Source: Trichormus sp. NMC-1
GTDB taxonomy: Bacteria > Cyanobacteriota > Cyanobacteriia > Cyanobacteriales > Nostocaceae
DNA: 64,000 nt
NCBI RefSeq assembly: GCF_001858025.1
Contig: NZ_LZQD01000002.1
Coordinates: forward strand, 824,572 to 888,571
Direction: 5' to 3'
Below are positions 17,253 through 26,844 of the stretch, piece by piece. Below the pieces are notes generated by a model. The model ran no database searches, was not told where the DNA came from, and saw nothing but the letters and a program-made list of their open reading frames with translations. The position numbers and the translations under genes are program-made. Position 1 is the first letter of the stretch. The number at the start of each line of letters is the position of its first letter.

Positions 17253-19382
17253 TTAAACTACCTGAAAACTAAAATTAAGACTTGCCCAATTATTCACATC
17301 TAAAATGTAGGAGTCTGTAGCAGTTCCATTCATTTCCACTTTGGCTTGACTAGCGTTATGCAAGTCTTGCAGCAAGGCTTGGGCGACTTCTAAAGGATTA
17401 ACTAATGGGCTGATAGGCTGTTGATCAGCAGTAGGATACTTAGCAGTTCTTAAAGCTTCCAGGGTTTCACTGAATGGTGAAGTACTGAGAATTAATTGAT
17501 GTTCACAAAATAGAGGGCGTGTAGGTAGCATCCAGCCGATGGATGCATCATTTTGTGGTATTCTCAGAGTTTGTCCTGGGGCAATGACTATTTCTTGTAA
17601 ATAAGGTTTGGTGTCTGAGACTTCTTCAGGGGAGATTTGCCAAGGGTAAAAGGAAATCGCACTTCTAGTATTATTTAACCCTATCAGCATTAAATATATA
17701 GAGCGATCGCTCAAATTTTCCACTCGATACTGCATTCGACTCCCCACGGGAACGGTAGGAATCCCTTTTCCTTGAGTTGTAAATGCTTTATTCGTCGCAG
17801 TTTCCCCACTCCGACTGCGCCAGGTTTCCCGTTGCATAACTACACGTGTTGAGATATTGTTGATAATCTCTAAACTCCCTTTAACTGATAAGCGGGAAGA
17901 ACCTTCATTTTCTGTCAGTCGCCATAACTTTGCGGCTAACAGTGTGGAAAATTGCGGTTTTAATCGCTGTACTGCTACTTTCACAGCTTCCCCAACTTCC
18001 CCAGCAGTATTGAGAATTAGTTCCCCACTGACAGAAAAAAGACCATAACGGCTAGGAGTTTGTTGCAGTTTACCAAATACATAATTTGCTGGCTGTTCTG
18101 CTGCTATGTTGGCAATGCGGGTAATTGCGGCAAAGGCGCTAGTTGCGTCTACTCGCTCAATTCTTTCTAACTCAGTATCTAAGGCTACAGTTAAATTAAT
18201 ATTTCTCGGTAATACCCGTACTGCTTCTTGGGCAAGTTGTCCTACTTGTGGCGTAGTAGTAGGTTCTGGAGATAGTTGCGCTTTTGCAGTTAATCCCGTT
18301 CGTGACTTTAATATTAGTTGTTCTCCAGTCGCTAGAGTTAATCGAGAATTAACACCGTAGTATTCTAGAACTTGCGGGGGTAAACCTGCTAACCATAACT
18401 GGACTGTTTTACCGTCTTCATCTACATCTGTGACAACGCCTTCCGCGCTGGTGCTTTCTAGGGGGAGATGATCGACAATCAAAGCAGTTTGAGGATTTTT
18501 TTGCTCACTCCATAACCCTGGCTGCTGTTGAATTCCCAGTTTGGAAATAGAACTACTCACATGAGAAAGAAGAAATTGAATAGTTGTAGCTGGGGTAGCT
18601 TCCCACAGATATTGAGTTAAAGCATAGGTAAATAATCCGGCACTAAAGCCAGAAAACAGCAATTCTCCAGCTTGCTGATTTTCGTCGGAGGTGGCTTTTA
18701 GGACAATAGCATTGTTGGCGGCTGAGTTCTGGGTTTTGAGTTGTTGGAGAAACTCAAGTTCCTCGACTGCTAACTTTGCAACTGGCAATTCTGGGCGGGT
18801 GCGAATTCGCCAACTTGAGGGCTGTGATGTAGTTGGAGCATAGTAACTAGTATCTAATACTGCGGTTACTTTATCGCTGGGGAGCGATCGCAATAATAAT
18901 AAAAGTGTTTCTTCTAATAAATAGTTGACAACGCGCCTGTTTTGGATATTTTTTTCATCAAATGGAATCAGGGCATTCTGCACAGTTTCTGGCAAAGTCG
19001 CCAATTTCACACGACTGCCATAACCACTAAAGTGGAATACAACCACATCACCTGCTTTTGCTTGCTTTCCCAAATGATCGAAAAAAGCCGCTTCAATAAA
19101 TTCTCGGCTGGCTTGTTCCTCGGTTAAGGTGAGAATATCTGAAGTTGCAAAGCCAAAACGGTGAATCAAAAGTTCCCTTTGCAATTCCACATCAGTCAGA
19201 CAACCACCCAAGGCGGGACTGTGTGGATATTTATTAATGCCTATTAATAACGCCAACTTCCGAGGGCTGGGTTGTGCTAAAGCTTGATAATAGCGATCGC
19301 CCAAAGTCAACCACTCAGCCTCAGTCAATCCCAGTACCGCCAGTAAGCGGCTCATCCTTTCTAAAAACCCACGCCGTTTCAT
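17253..19382 (-). CDS. caspase-fold protein (orthocaspase family) with Tyr-Ser in place of His-Cys
   Basis: 709 residues. After a short N-terminal stretch MKRRGFLERMSRLLAVLG comes a p20-like C14 domain (about 41-300): RKLALLIGINKYPHSPALGG, VVVFHFSGYGSRVK, KVTAVLDTSYYAP. In active metacaspases these motifs read SGHG and DxCHSG; here Tyr121 replaces the histidine and Ser179 the cysteine. This is the YS type of pseudo-orthocaspase known from cyanobacteria, expected to be proteolytically dead. The rest (300-709) has an SH3/OB-like region and a DUF4384-like C-terminal part (YRVENLSDRSIYLMLIGLNN, IVIAPGQTLRIP). Probably a scaffold or regulator; the N-terminus is basic, with no clear signal peptide. 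Confidence 0.85.
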   Translation of the reverse strand: MKRRGFLERMSRLLAVLGLTEAEWLTLGDRYYQALAQPSPRKLALLIGINKYPHSPALGGCLTDVELQRELLIHRFGFATSDILTLTEEQASREFIEAAFFDHLGKQAKAGDVVVFHFSGYGSRVKLATLPETVQNALIPFDEKNIQNRRVVNYLLEETLLLLLRSLPSDKVTAVLDTSYYAPTTSQPSSWRIRTRPELPVAKLAVEELEFLQQLKTQNSAANNAIVLKATSDENQQAGELLFSGFSAGLFTYALTQYLWEATPATTIQFLLSHVSSSISKLGIQQQPGLWSEQKNPQTALIVDHLPLESTSAEGVVTDVDEDGKTVQLWLAGLPPQVLEYYGVNSRLTLATGEQLILKSRTGLTAKAQLSPEPTTTPQVGQLAQEAVRVLPRNINLTVALDTELERIERVDATSAFAAITRIANIAAEQPANYVFGKLQQTPSRYGLFSVSGELILNTAGEVGEAVKVAVQRLKPQFSTLLAAKLWRLTENEGSSRLSVKGSLEIINNISTRVVMQRETWRSRSGETATNKAFTTQGKGIPTVPVGSRMQYRVENLSDRSIYLMLIGLNNTRSAISFYPWQISPEEVSDTKPYLQEIVIAPGQTLRIPQNDASIGWMLPTRPLFCEHQLILSTSPFSETLEALRTAKYPTADQQPISPLVNPLEVAQALLQDLHNASQAKVEMNGTATDSYILDVNNWASLNFSFQVV

Positions 19383-19482
19383 AATTAGCTATCAGCCATC
19401 AGCCCATCAGCATAATAGCTTAAAGGGCTGATGTCTGTAGAGTAAAGTTTCAATTATACTTTTTGCTAATTCCAAGACAGTT

Positions 19483-20664
19483 TTAAGCTAATACTGCTGG
19501 AACACGCATTGCCCTTGTTAACTCTGCTGCTACTTCAGGACGAGAGAATTCTGGTGGGGGTAATTCACCACGACGCAGCATTTCCCGGACTTTTGTCCCC
19601 GACAGGTGAACCCGTTCTTCTGGTTTGCTAGGACTGGTTTTGGTTGTCGCCATTTGTTTGGTGCGTGTGCAATAAAAAGCGTGTTCAAACTTCATTGGCA
19701 CAATGCCCAATTCTTCAGGCGCAAACTCATCAAATATATATTGAGCATCATAAGTGCCGTAGTAGTCACCTACACCAGCATGATCTCGCCCAACTATAAA
19801 ATGTGTACAGCCATAATTCTTGCGAACTAAAGCATGGAAAATAGCTTCCCTTGGCCCAGCATAACGCATCGCCGCTGGATTAATAGCTAATATTACTCTA
19901 TCTAAAGGGTAATAGTGTTCCATCAAAATTTCATAGCAACGCATTCGCACATCAGCGGCGATGTCGTCTTCTTTAGTCGCCCCTACTAATGGGTGTAAAA
20001 ATAGACCATCTACAGTTTCTAAGGCACACTTTTGAATATATTCATGGGCGCGGTGGATAGGGTTGCGAGTTTGGAAACCAACGATAGTTTTCCAACCTTT
20101 CTCTTTAAACATTTCCCGTGAAGCGGCAGGATCAATTTGATAGCTGGGAAACTGAGGATGGGAATCACGTTGTAATAACCAGATATCACCTGCAAGATTT
20201 ACAGAACCTTGATTGTAGACTACTTGCACGCCGGGATGTTTGGCATCATCAGTGCGATAAACATTGATGGCTTCGTGTTTTTTGTCATAGGTATATTTTT
20301 CGGTAAGTTCTAAAACCCCAATAAACTCACCATTAGGATTATCCAAACGGACTAAATCACCTTCTGTCAAAGGGGCTGCAACTTCTTCTGTTACAGATAG
20401 TGTAATTGGTATTGACCAGACAAGACCGTTAGCCAGCCGCATTTCTGCTACTACTCGGTTGTAGTCTTCTTGGTTCATAAAACCAGTCAGCGGACTAAAA
20501 CCACCGATTGCAATCATTTCTAAATCAGAAACTGCTCGCTCATCCAGTGTAACTCGTGGCAAGAAGTCGGCTTTGGAGAGAAATGTTTCTTTTTGTGCGG
20601 GTGTAGCAACCCGGTTAACCAACTCTCCACCGTGGGGGGCAATGGCATCTTGATGGTAACTCAA
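19483..20664 (-). CDS. sat: sulfate adenylyltransferase (ATP sulfurylase)
   Basis: 393 residues, typical for bacterial/cyanobacterial homomeric ATP sulfurylase, which makes APS from sulfate and ATP. Motifs: [16 protein letters not shown] (QTRN and the HxxH nucleotide loop), [20 protein letters not shown], and [20 protein letters not shown], then a C-terminal [20 protein letters not shown]. No CysC kinase domain is fused. No other sulfur gene is adjacent. Confidence 0.95.
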   Translation of the reverse strand: MSYHQDAIAPHGGELVNRVATPAQKETFLSKADFLPRVTLDERAVSDLEMIAIGGFSPLTGFMNQEDYNRVVAEMRLANGLVWSIPITLSVTEEVAAPLTEGDLVRLDNPNGEFIGVLELTEKYTYDKKHEAINVYRTDDAKHPGVQVVYNQGSVNLAGDIWLLQRDSHPQFPSYQIDPAASREMFKEKGWKTIVGFQTRNPIHRAHEYIQKCALETVDGLFLHPLVGATKEDDIAADVRMRCYEILMEHYYPLDRVILAINPAAMRYAGPREAIFHALVRKNYGCTHFIVGRDHAGVGDYYGTYDAQYIFDEFAPEELGIVPMKFEHAFYCTRTKQMATTKTSPSKPEERVHLSGTKVREMLRRGELPPPEFSRPEVAAELTRAMRVPAVLA

Positions 20665-20833
20665 CGTGATTCTTTCCCTATAATTGTTGCGAACTATGTA
20701 TTAATTTATCAAATTGTTGGTACACATAGTACAAATTCTTAAAACTTTTTGTAAATTGCCGGTCGGAAAGGGTGAGATTGGGAAAAGAAGGCAGGGGGCA
20801 GGGGGTTGCTTTAATCAATGCTGTATAGTACAA

Positions 20834-20846
20834 TAGTATTATACTA
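20834..20846. promoter_or_regulatory. small palindrome upstream of the Panacea toxin-antitoxin pair
   Basis: TAGTATTATACTA is a perfect palindrome around one central base, in very AT-rich DNA about 90 bases before the antitoxin start. It could be the promoter or an autoregulatory operator; the position and symmetry are the only evidence. Confidence 0.25.
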
Positions 20847-20935
20847 ATATAATAATTTATCAATGCTGGAAATTTAATATACTTTTTATCAATAATATAT
20901 AGTTGCCGAAATTATAAAGATGGAAGGAATTAAGT

Positions 20936-21382
20936 ATGCTCAATTGTAATGATATTGCCAAGTATTTTCTGGCTCAGACGGACGAAGATGCGGGAGATTT
21001 AATGTCTAATCTTAAGCTGCAAAAGTTACTTTATTATGCTCAAGGTTTTCATTTAGCATTGTATGATCAACCTTTGTTTTCAGAATCTATAGAAGCTTGG
21101 ACACATGGGCCTGTAGTGCCTGAAGCTTATCATATATATAAAGATTATGGTTCTAATGCTATTCCTATTCCTGAAGATATTGATTTTTCAAAATATGATC
21201 AGCAAACTCGTGAACTACTAGATGAAGTGTATTCTGTTTATGGTCAGTTTTCTGCATGGAAATTATTAAGCTTAATTCACGAAGAAGAACCTTGGAAAAA
21301 TGCACGTCAAGATAATATAATTATCAGTCATCAAGCTCTCAAAAAACACTTTAAGACGCAGCTTGTGAATGCAAATGAGTAG
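20936..21382 (+). CDS. Panacea-domain (DUF4065/SocA-like) antitoxin
   Basis: 148 residues: MLNCNDIAKYFLAQTDED, then SNLKLQKLLYYAQGFHLAL, EAWTHGPVVPEAYHIYKDYG, ending around LLSLIHEEEPWKNAR. LQKLLYYAQ and W.HGPVVP..Y are the hallmarks of the Panacea (PanA) antitoxin domain, which pairs with many unrelated toxins. AAGGA sits about 9 bases before the ATG. The next gene overlaps its 3' end by 14 bases. Bases 20948-21263 are copied exactly at 24342-24657. Confidence 0.85.
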   Translation: MLNCNDIAKYFLAQTDEDAGDLMSNLKLQKLLYYAQGFHLALYDQPLFSESIEAWTHGPVVPEAYHIYKDYGSNAIPIPEDIDFSKYDQQTRELLDEVYSVYGQFSAWKLLSLIHEEEPWKNARQDNIIISHQALKKHFKTQLVNANE

Positions 21383-21797
21383 TAAAAAAAGATTTAAACC
21401 ACCGCAAAAAGAAAGAGGAAATAAACTATCTGCTCCACCTGATAAACACGAAATACCCCCGGAACAACAACCCCCTATATTTTCTTTACATTATCTAGAA
21501 GGGGAATATTGCATCACAAAATGTGAAAAAGATGATCAAGCTGCATTTGCTTTAAAAATTTATCGACTTAGTAAATTAACTTGGAGCCAAATACAGTCAC
21601 AAGATAGACATAAACTTGGTTATGAGAAAATTTCGAGAGATGCTATTAAAGCACCAATTCCCGGTTTTATTACAGAAGATGTAAACTTTATTGCTTTTCG
21701 CTTTTCTGGTATGAAAGCAATGGTAGGCTATAGAGATGGAGCTATATTTTATGTTATTTGGTTAGATAGAAATTTTACTCTTTACGATCATGGTTAA
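21369..21797 (+). CDS. putative toxin of the Panacea pair
   Basis: 142 residues with a basic, disordered N-terminus (KKRFKPPQKERGNKL) and a globular part: FSLHYLEGEYCITKCEKDDQ, GFITEDVNFIAFRFSGMKAM, VGYRDGAIFYVIWLDRNFTL. The FRFSG...G.R....F.V.W.D segment resembles a recurrent family of small cyanobacterial proteins, probably toxin-like, but I cannot assign a target. Overlap with the antitoxin gene is the main evidence. An ATG six bases later (21375) is an equally good start. Confidence 0.65.
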   Translation: MQMSSKKRFKPPQKERGNKLSAPPDKHEIPPEQQPPIFSLHYLEGEYCITKCEKDDQAAFALKIYRLSKLTWSQIQSQDRHKLGYEKISRDAIKAPIPGFITEDVNFIAFRFSGMKAMVGYRDGAIFYVIWLDRNFTLYDHG

Positions 21798-21833
21798 TTA
21801 CTGTTTGCATATAGTAAATTTTTAATCTAATAA

Positions 21834-22436
21834 TTACACTATAAAAACTTGCTTTGCTGTCAATTTCAAATCGAGAAAAATTGCAGAAACAATTTGATCA
21901 TTATTTTGAAATAATTGCTTTTGATATTCATCCTCTACTAACGTACAAATTGTAATAGTTGGCTGCTTGGGTTTGCCAATATATTCTCTACCACCAATGC
22001 CTAAATAATCTACAATCCAATATTCAGATATACCTAATAGGGCGTAATCTTCAACTTTACGGGCGTAGTCGTTTTGCCAATTTGTACTCACGACTTCTGC
22101 AATTAGTTTAATTGATTTTCCTGATGTAATTACAGGTTCTTGTTGCCATAATGGTTCATTAATTAGTTGTGTTTGGTCTAACACAATCACGTCGGGACGA
22201 AAGGCTGTGTCTGTTCCCAATAGTTTGATTAAGCAACGATGGGGAATAAAATATGGTAAGTCGTGATGATCAATTTCTACATTCAGTTTTCGCCCAATTA
22301 AAGATGATACTTGTTCATGGGGTCCTGTTGGTTCCATTGCGATTAATTCCCCATCAATGAGTTCATAATTATCATGATCACCGTACTGAGTAATAAATTC
22401 ATTAACTGTGATCAATTTGAGGGCTGATTTTACCAT
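21834..22436 (-). CDS. Uma2-family (DUF820) putative endonuclease
   Basis: 200 residues with the PD-(D/E)XK pattern of Uma2: FRPDVIVLDQTQL (Asp), KLIAEVVSTNWQNDYARKVE (Glu and Lys), then DYALLGISEYWIVDYLGIGG. Uma2 proteins are extremely numerous in filamentous cyanobacteria; a nuclease role is predicted from fold, and no biological function is established. A paralogue lies at 45043-45672 and shares the EYWIVDY...G....IG.PKQPTI segment. Confidence 0.85.
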   Translation of the reverse strand: MVKSALKLITVNEFITQYGDHDNYELIDGELIAMEPTGPHEQVSSLIGRKLNVEIDHHDLPYFIPHRCLIKLLGTDTAFRPDVIVLDQTQLINEPLWQQEPVITSGKSIKLIAEVVSTNWQNDYARKVEDYALLGISEYWIVDYLGIGGREYIGKPKQPTITICTLVEDEYQKQLFQNNDQIVSAIFLDLKLTAKQVFIV

Positions 22437-22514
22437 TATGATTTTTCCTCACTATTAGCTCAATCTTGGGAATTACATCAGTTTTCATGTATTTTTACCA
22501 CACTCTTATTTTCT

Positions 22515-22545
22515 CTTCCTTTGCGCCTTTGCGCCTTTGCGTGAG
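22515..22545. repeat. dispersed CTTTGCGCCTTTGCGTGAG-type repeat
   Basis: A short G/C-rich repeat reading CCTTTGCGCCTTTGCG. Related copies on either strand occur at 28763-28789, 38707-38730, 40403-40428, 40454-40489 and 60095-60122. Those at 38.7 and 40.4 kb fall inside secretion genes. Confidence 0.7.
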
Positions 22546-22584
22546 ATTTAAAAATGTAGTTTATTTACCTGAAAATCGCTGTAA

Positions 22585-23637
22585 CTAAAACTGTTCGATA
22601 ATTCCCCCACCTAATACCTTATCCCCGTCATACCAAACCGCTGCTTGTCCAGGGGTAATGCTGAATTGCGGTTCATCAAATACTAAACGCACACGATCGC
22701 ATTCTAAAGGAATTACTGTCACGGGTACAGGTGCGGAACGATAACGAATTTGCACTTCTGCACGAATGGGGGTTGCAGGTTCAGCAATAGAAACCCAATT
22801 TACTCGGTTTACTGTACATTCTGCCTCAGTTCCTTTAGTGCGATCTCCTACAACTACTCTGTTATTTACAGCATCCAATTCAATCACATACAACGCTTCC
22901 GGTGCAGCAATCCCCAAACCCTTACGCTGTCCGATTGTGTAATGATGCACTCCATCATGTTGACCTAAGATTTTACCAGTAGTATCAACAATATCGCCTG
23001 GTTTAGGAGCTAGATATTTATCCAAAAATGCCCGCATGGAACCATTACTTTCCACCAAGCATAAATCTTGACTTTCTGGTTTATCGGCAGTTTTTAAGTT
23101 GTATTCGGCCGCCATGCGTCGGGTGTCGGTTTTGTTCAGTTCACCCAAAGGAAAGATAGAGCAACTTAGTAAATCTTGAGACAAATCGTAGAGAAAGTAA
23201 GATTGGTCTTTGTTGCGGTCAACTGCACGTAACAATTGGTAACGGTTAGTAGTTTCATCGTAGCGTATTTTGGCATAATGACCGGTAGCAATGCTGTTGC
23301 ATTCCCATTGTTCACGGGCATATTTTACCATCGGCCCAAATTTCACAGTTTTGTTACATTGGGAACAAGGCAACGGCGTAATTCCCACACTGTAACCAGT
23401 GACTAGGAAATCAACTATCTCTGTTTGAAAGACATCCCGAATATCGACAACTTCATGAGGAACGCCCAATTGTTCACAAATCTGAGCCGCGTCGATCATT
23501 CCTTCAGAGCAACATTGCCCTTTACCTTTCATGAGCCAAAGAGTCAAACCGATTACATCATAGCCCTGATTGTGTAGAATAGCGGCAGCTACAGAACTGT
23601 CAACGCCACCTGAAAGACCAACGACGACTTTTTTCAT
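22585..23637 (-). CDS. mnmA: tRNA-specific 2-thiouridylase
   Basis: 350 residues from the ATG at 23637 (a GTG three codons upstream is possible). PP-loop [20 protein letters not shown] (SGGVDSS), catalytic cysteines in [12 protein letters not shown] (about 98-101) and in QDLCLVES (about 197), then [12 protein letters not shown]. It installs the 2-thio group on U34 of tRNA-Lys, -Glu and -Gln using a persulfide. Length is normal. A DNA stretch of about 210 bases separates it from the divergent SPOR-like gene. Confidence 0.95.
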   Translation of the reverse strand: MKKVVVGLSGGVDSSVAAAILHNQGYDVIGLTLWLMKGKGQCCSEGMIDAAQICEQLGVPHEVVDIRDVFQTEIVDFLVTGYSVGITPLPCSQCNKTVKFGPMVKYAREQWECNSIATGHYAKIRYDETTNRYQLLRAVDRNKDQSYFLYDLSQDLLSCSIFPLGELNKTDTRRMAAEYNLKTADKPESQDLCLVESNGSMRAFLDKYLAPKPGDIVDTTGKILGQHDGVHHYTIGQRKGLGIAAPEALYVIELDAVNNRVVVGDRTKGTEAECTVNRVNWVSIAEPATPIRAEVQIRYRSAPVPVTVIPLECDRVRLVFDEPQFSITPGQAAVWYDGDKVLGGGIIEQF

Positions 23638-23850
23638 AAACCACACTTTTAAAGTGCTAACTTTTGATTGCTAGTAGAGGTTTTTCATCCTAGCACAGCA
23701 CGGGAATTACCAGACTTTCCAATTGTAGCATAAACTTCTGTAAACCCTTGGTAGAAAAGCACTTCGGTTTTTATGCTTGATGCAAGTATTGAAAATCCCG
23801 AATTGGCTGATTAAAATGATGTCTGCTAGGAAATGTGTAAGACCATTTAG

Positions 23851-24396
23851 TTGAAAAAATATATGTTTAGTAAAATGTCCAGCCAATTTACTCCCCTATC
23901 CATACTTGCTCTAGCTTTTGGTGGATGGTTGCTAGTAATTCCCCAATATAGCCCAGCACAAGCCCAAATATCCAAAAATGGTTTTTTAATAGGGCAATCA
24001 GCATTACCCCAGTTGAAACCAATGCCAGCATTAGAGTTTAATCAATATAACCAGAATTCTGATTCCTACTCAACCACACAAATTAGTCAATATAACCAAA
24101 ACTTTGAACGCTATTTTGTCTATGTTGACAGCAGTAATATGCAAATACTTCAACGAGTCCGTCAGGTTGAGAGTAATGCTTATATTCGGGAGTACAATGG
24201 ACGTAACGTTATCCAGTCAGGTATTTTTAGCCGACAATCTAATGCCCAACAACGAGTGAGAGAACTGGAGTTAAAAGGTGTTAATGGCGCTCGTGTTGTC
24301 AGTTTCTCCAACGCAGAAACAGTATCTTCCTCTTCTGGTAGAATGATATTGCCAAGTATTTTCTGGCTCAGACGGACGAAGATGCGGGAGATTTAA
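23851..24396 (+). CDS. secreted SPOR-like protein with a replaced C-terminus
   Basis: An exported protein: signal-peptide-like segment (PLSILALAFGGWLLVIPQYS, cleavage after AQA) then Asn/Gln/Tyr-rich linker and a SPOR-like repeat fold at about 87-150 (YFVYVDSSNMQILQRVRQVE, VIQSGIFSRQSNAQQRV, GARVVSFS). SPOR domains bind denuded septal peptidoglycan. The first codon is a TTG; an ATG a few codons later is an alternative. From base 24342 the DNA is the copied Panacea segment read in another frame, so the last 18 or so residues (from ILPSIFWLRRTK) are foreign. The SPOR core appears complete, so the product may still work. Confidence 0.65.
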   Translation: MKKYMFSKMSSQFTPLSILALAFGGWLLVIPQYSPAQAQISKNGFLIGQSALPQLKPMPALEFNQYNQNSDSYSTTQISQYNQNFERYFVYVDSSNMQILQRVRQVESNAYIREYNGRNVIQSGIFSRQSNAQQRVRELELKGVNGARVVSFSNAETVSSSSGRMILPSIFWLRRTKMREI

Positions 24397-24657
24397 TGTC
24401 TAATCTTAAGCTGCAAAAGTTACTTTATTATGCTCAAGGTTTTCATTTAGCATTGTATGATCAACCTTTGTTTTCAGAATCTATAGAAGCTTGGACACAT
24501 GGGCCTGTAGTGCCTGAAGCTTATCATATATATAAAGATTATGGTTCTAATGCTATTCCTATTCCTGAAGATATTGATTTTTCAAAATATGATCAGCAAA
24601 CTCGTGAACTACTAGATGAAGTGTATTCTGTTTATGGTCAGTTTTCTGCATGGAAAT
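24342..24657 (+). repeat. exact 316-bp copy of the Panacea antitoxin gene interior
   Basis: Bases 24342-24657 equal 20948-21263 without a mismatch that I can find; similarity stops abruptly at both sides. The copy lies 3394 bases downstream in the same orientation, lacks the first codons and the last 40 codons of the antitoxin, and leads directly into the heptamer array. An ATG at 24396 inside the copy stays open through the array into the next gene. Confidence 0.9.
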
Positions 24658-25196
24658 CCTATTCCCTATTCCCTATTCCCTATTCCCTATTCCCTATTCC
24701 CTATTCCCTATTCCCTATTCCCTATTCCCTATTCCCTATTCCCTATTCCCTATTCCCTATTCCCTATTCCCTATTCCCTATTCCCTATTCCCTATTCCCT
24801 ATTCCCTATTCCCTATTCCCTATTCCCTATTCCCTATTCCCTATTCCCTATTCCCTATTCCCTATTCCCTATTCCCTATTCCCTATTCCCTATTCCCTAT
24901 TCCCTATTCCCTATTCCCTATTCCCTATTCCCTATTCCCTATTCCCTATTCCCTATTCCCTATTCCCTATTCCCTATTCCCTATTCCCTATTCCCTATTC
25001 CCTATTCCCTATTCCCTATTCCCTATTCCCTATTCCCTATTCCCTATTCCCTATTCCCTATTCCCTATTCCCTATTCCCTATTCCCTATTCCCTATTCCC
25101 TATTCCCTATTCCCTATTCCCTATTCCCTATTCCCTATTCCCTATTCCCTATTCCCTATTCCCTATTCCCTATTCCCTATTCCCTATTCCCTATTC
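24658..25196 (+). repeat. 77-copy heptanucleotide array (CCTATTC)
   Basis: 539 bases of the 7-mer CCTATTC in perfect phase: 77 complete units by counting from 24658 to 25196. All three plus-strand frames are open, each translating as a seven-residue repeat SLFPIPY. It ends 3 bases before the ATG of the NAD(P)HX repair gene. STRR-type arrays are usually a few units to tens of units; this is long. Minus-strand transcription would give GAATAGG repeats. Confidence 0.92.
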
Positions 25197-25199
25197 CTA

Positions 25200-26753
25200 A
25201 TGACTAAAGAGCAAATTGTAGTTACTGCTGCACAAATGCGGGATATTGAGGGGCGAATATTTGCCGCTGGGATGCCTGTTGCAGCTTTGATGGAAAAGGT
25301 AGCGGGATTGATTAGCGATCGCTTACAGGCTATTATTCCCCAAGGACAGCGTGTAGGAATTCTAGTCGGTCCCGGTCATAATGGTGGTGATGCTTTAGTT
25401 GTAGCTCGTGAATTGCACTTTCGCGGCTATCAAGTTTGGATTTATCAACCTTTTTCTAAACTAAAAGAATTAACTTCCCAACATTTCCAATATGCTCAAA
25501 GTTTAGAAATTCCTTGTTTTCAAGAAATTGATAAATTACCAAGTTGCGATTTTCTGGTTGATGGATTATTTGGTTTTGGTTTAGAAAGAGAAATTACCGA
25601 TACTGTTGCTACTGCAATTAATCATTTTAATGAATGGAATCAGCAAATTATTAGTATTGATTTACCTTCTGGTTTACACACAGATACAGGTGAGGTTTTA
25701 GGAACGGCTATTCGCGCGACTCATACATTTTGCTTAGGTTTGTGGAAACAGGGTTTATTGCAAGAACAAGCATTAGAATATATTGGCAAAGCCGAATTAA
25801 TTGATTTTGATATTCCCTTAGCAGATATTCATGCTGTTTTAGGAAATCCACCGAAAATTAAACGCATAACTACCAAAACTGCACTTGCTACTTTACCTTT
25901 ACCTCGTTCCCCAGTTACACATAAATATAAATCAGGACATTTACTATTAATTTGTGGTTCAAGACGTTATGCAGGTGGAGCAATTTTAACAGGTTTAGGT
26001 GCGCGGGCTTCAGGGGTAGGAATGTTATCAATTGCTGTACCTGAATCTATTAAACCTTTGTTGGTGTCGCATTTACCAGAAGCTTTAATTATCGATTGTC
26101 CAGAAACAGAAACGGGAGCAATTTCTCATTTACAATTACCAGGAAAAACCCATTTAAGTTCATTTACTGTAATTGCTTGCGGTCCCGGTTTAACTCAAGA
26201 TGCTATGCCAATAATACAACAGGTAATTGAAAGTGAAGTTCCTTTAATTCTTGATGCTGATGCTTTAAATATCTTGGCACAATTAGGAACTATTTCTACT
26301 TTACAAAAACGGCAAAATACAACAATTCTCACACCCCACACAGGTGAATTTCATCGTTTATTTCCTGATATTGATTTTAAAGATAGGGTGAAAGCAGTAC
26401 AAACAGCAGCATCACAAACTGGGGCTGTAGTGTTGTTAAAAGGGGCAAGAACCGCCATATCTAGCCCTGAAGGTGTCGTTTGGATCAATTCTGAAAGTAC
26501 ACCAGCTTTAGCCCGTGGTGGTAGCGGTGATGTGTTAACTGGTTTAATGGGGGGAATTTTGGCGCAAGTTGCAAATAAACAAGTTAGTATTGAAGATGTT
26601 GTAGCAACTGCGGCTTGGTGGCATTCTCAAGCGGGTATTTTAGCAGCAGAAGATAGGACAGAATTAGGTGTTGATGCTTTTACTTTGACGCAATATTTGA
26701 TGGAAGTTTTGAAATGGTCGGTTTTGAAAATGAGCGGTAATGTGATTTCCTAA
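25200..26753 (+). CDS. nnr: bifunctional NAD(P)HX epimerase/dehydratase
   Basis: From the ATG at 25200 the protein is 517 residues: N-terminal YjeF_N epimerase domain (VTAAQMRDIEGRIFAAGMPV, VGPGHNGGDALVVARELHF, IDLPSGLHTDTGEVLG) and C-terminal ADP-dependent dehydratase domain (ILTPHTGEFHRLFPDI, ALARGGSGDVLTGLMGGILA). It repairs hydrated NADH and NADPH. The same frame is open upstream to 24396 through the heptamer array and the copied antitoxin piece, giving a possible 785-residue fusion; I prefer 25200 because the family domain begins there. The natural promoter and leader have been displaced by the array, so expression is uncertain. Confidence 0.9.
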   Translation: MTKEQIVVTAAQMRDIEGRIFAAGMPVAALMEKVAGLISDRLQAIIPQGQRVGILVGPGHNGGDALVVARELHFRGYQVWIYQPFSKLKELTSQHFQYAQSLEIPCFQEIDKLPSCDFLVDGLFGFGLEREITDTVATAINHFNEWNQQIISIDLPSGLHTDTGEVLGTAIRATHTFCLGLWKQGLLQEQALEYIGKAELIDFDIPLADIHAVLGNPPKIKRITTKTALATLPLPRSPVTHKYKSGHLLLICGSRRYAGGAILTGLGARASGVGMLSIAVPESIKPLLVSHLPEALIIDCPETETGAISHLQLPGKTHLSSFTVIACGPGLTQDAMPIIQQVIESEVPLILDADALNILAQLGTISTLQKRQNTTILTPHTGEFHRLFPDIDFKDRVKAVQTAASQTGAVVLLKGARTAISSPEGVVWINSESTPALARGGSGDVLTGLMGGILAQVANKQVSIEDVVATAAWWHSQAGILAAEDRTELGVDAFTLTQYLMEVLKWSVLKMSGNVIS

Positions 26754-26844
26754 GGAGGAGTAGGCTTTGTTGATATCATGTAAGTTAGAATGAGTTAGGG
26801 TTAATCTAACATTCATTGAATGGGAAAAACTAGGAGGGACATAA

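Noticed and set aside
20678-20863. Minus-strand 61-codon ORF upstream of sat
   Set aside because: AT-rich promoter-type DNA with low-complexity translation; no start signal and no family pattern.
24396-26753. 785-residue protein as the normal gene product
   Set aside because: The first 260 residues are a copied antitoxin piece plus heptamer translation. The family domain starts at the ATG at 25200, so I annotate that as the gene and keep the fusion as a finding.
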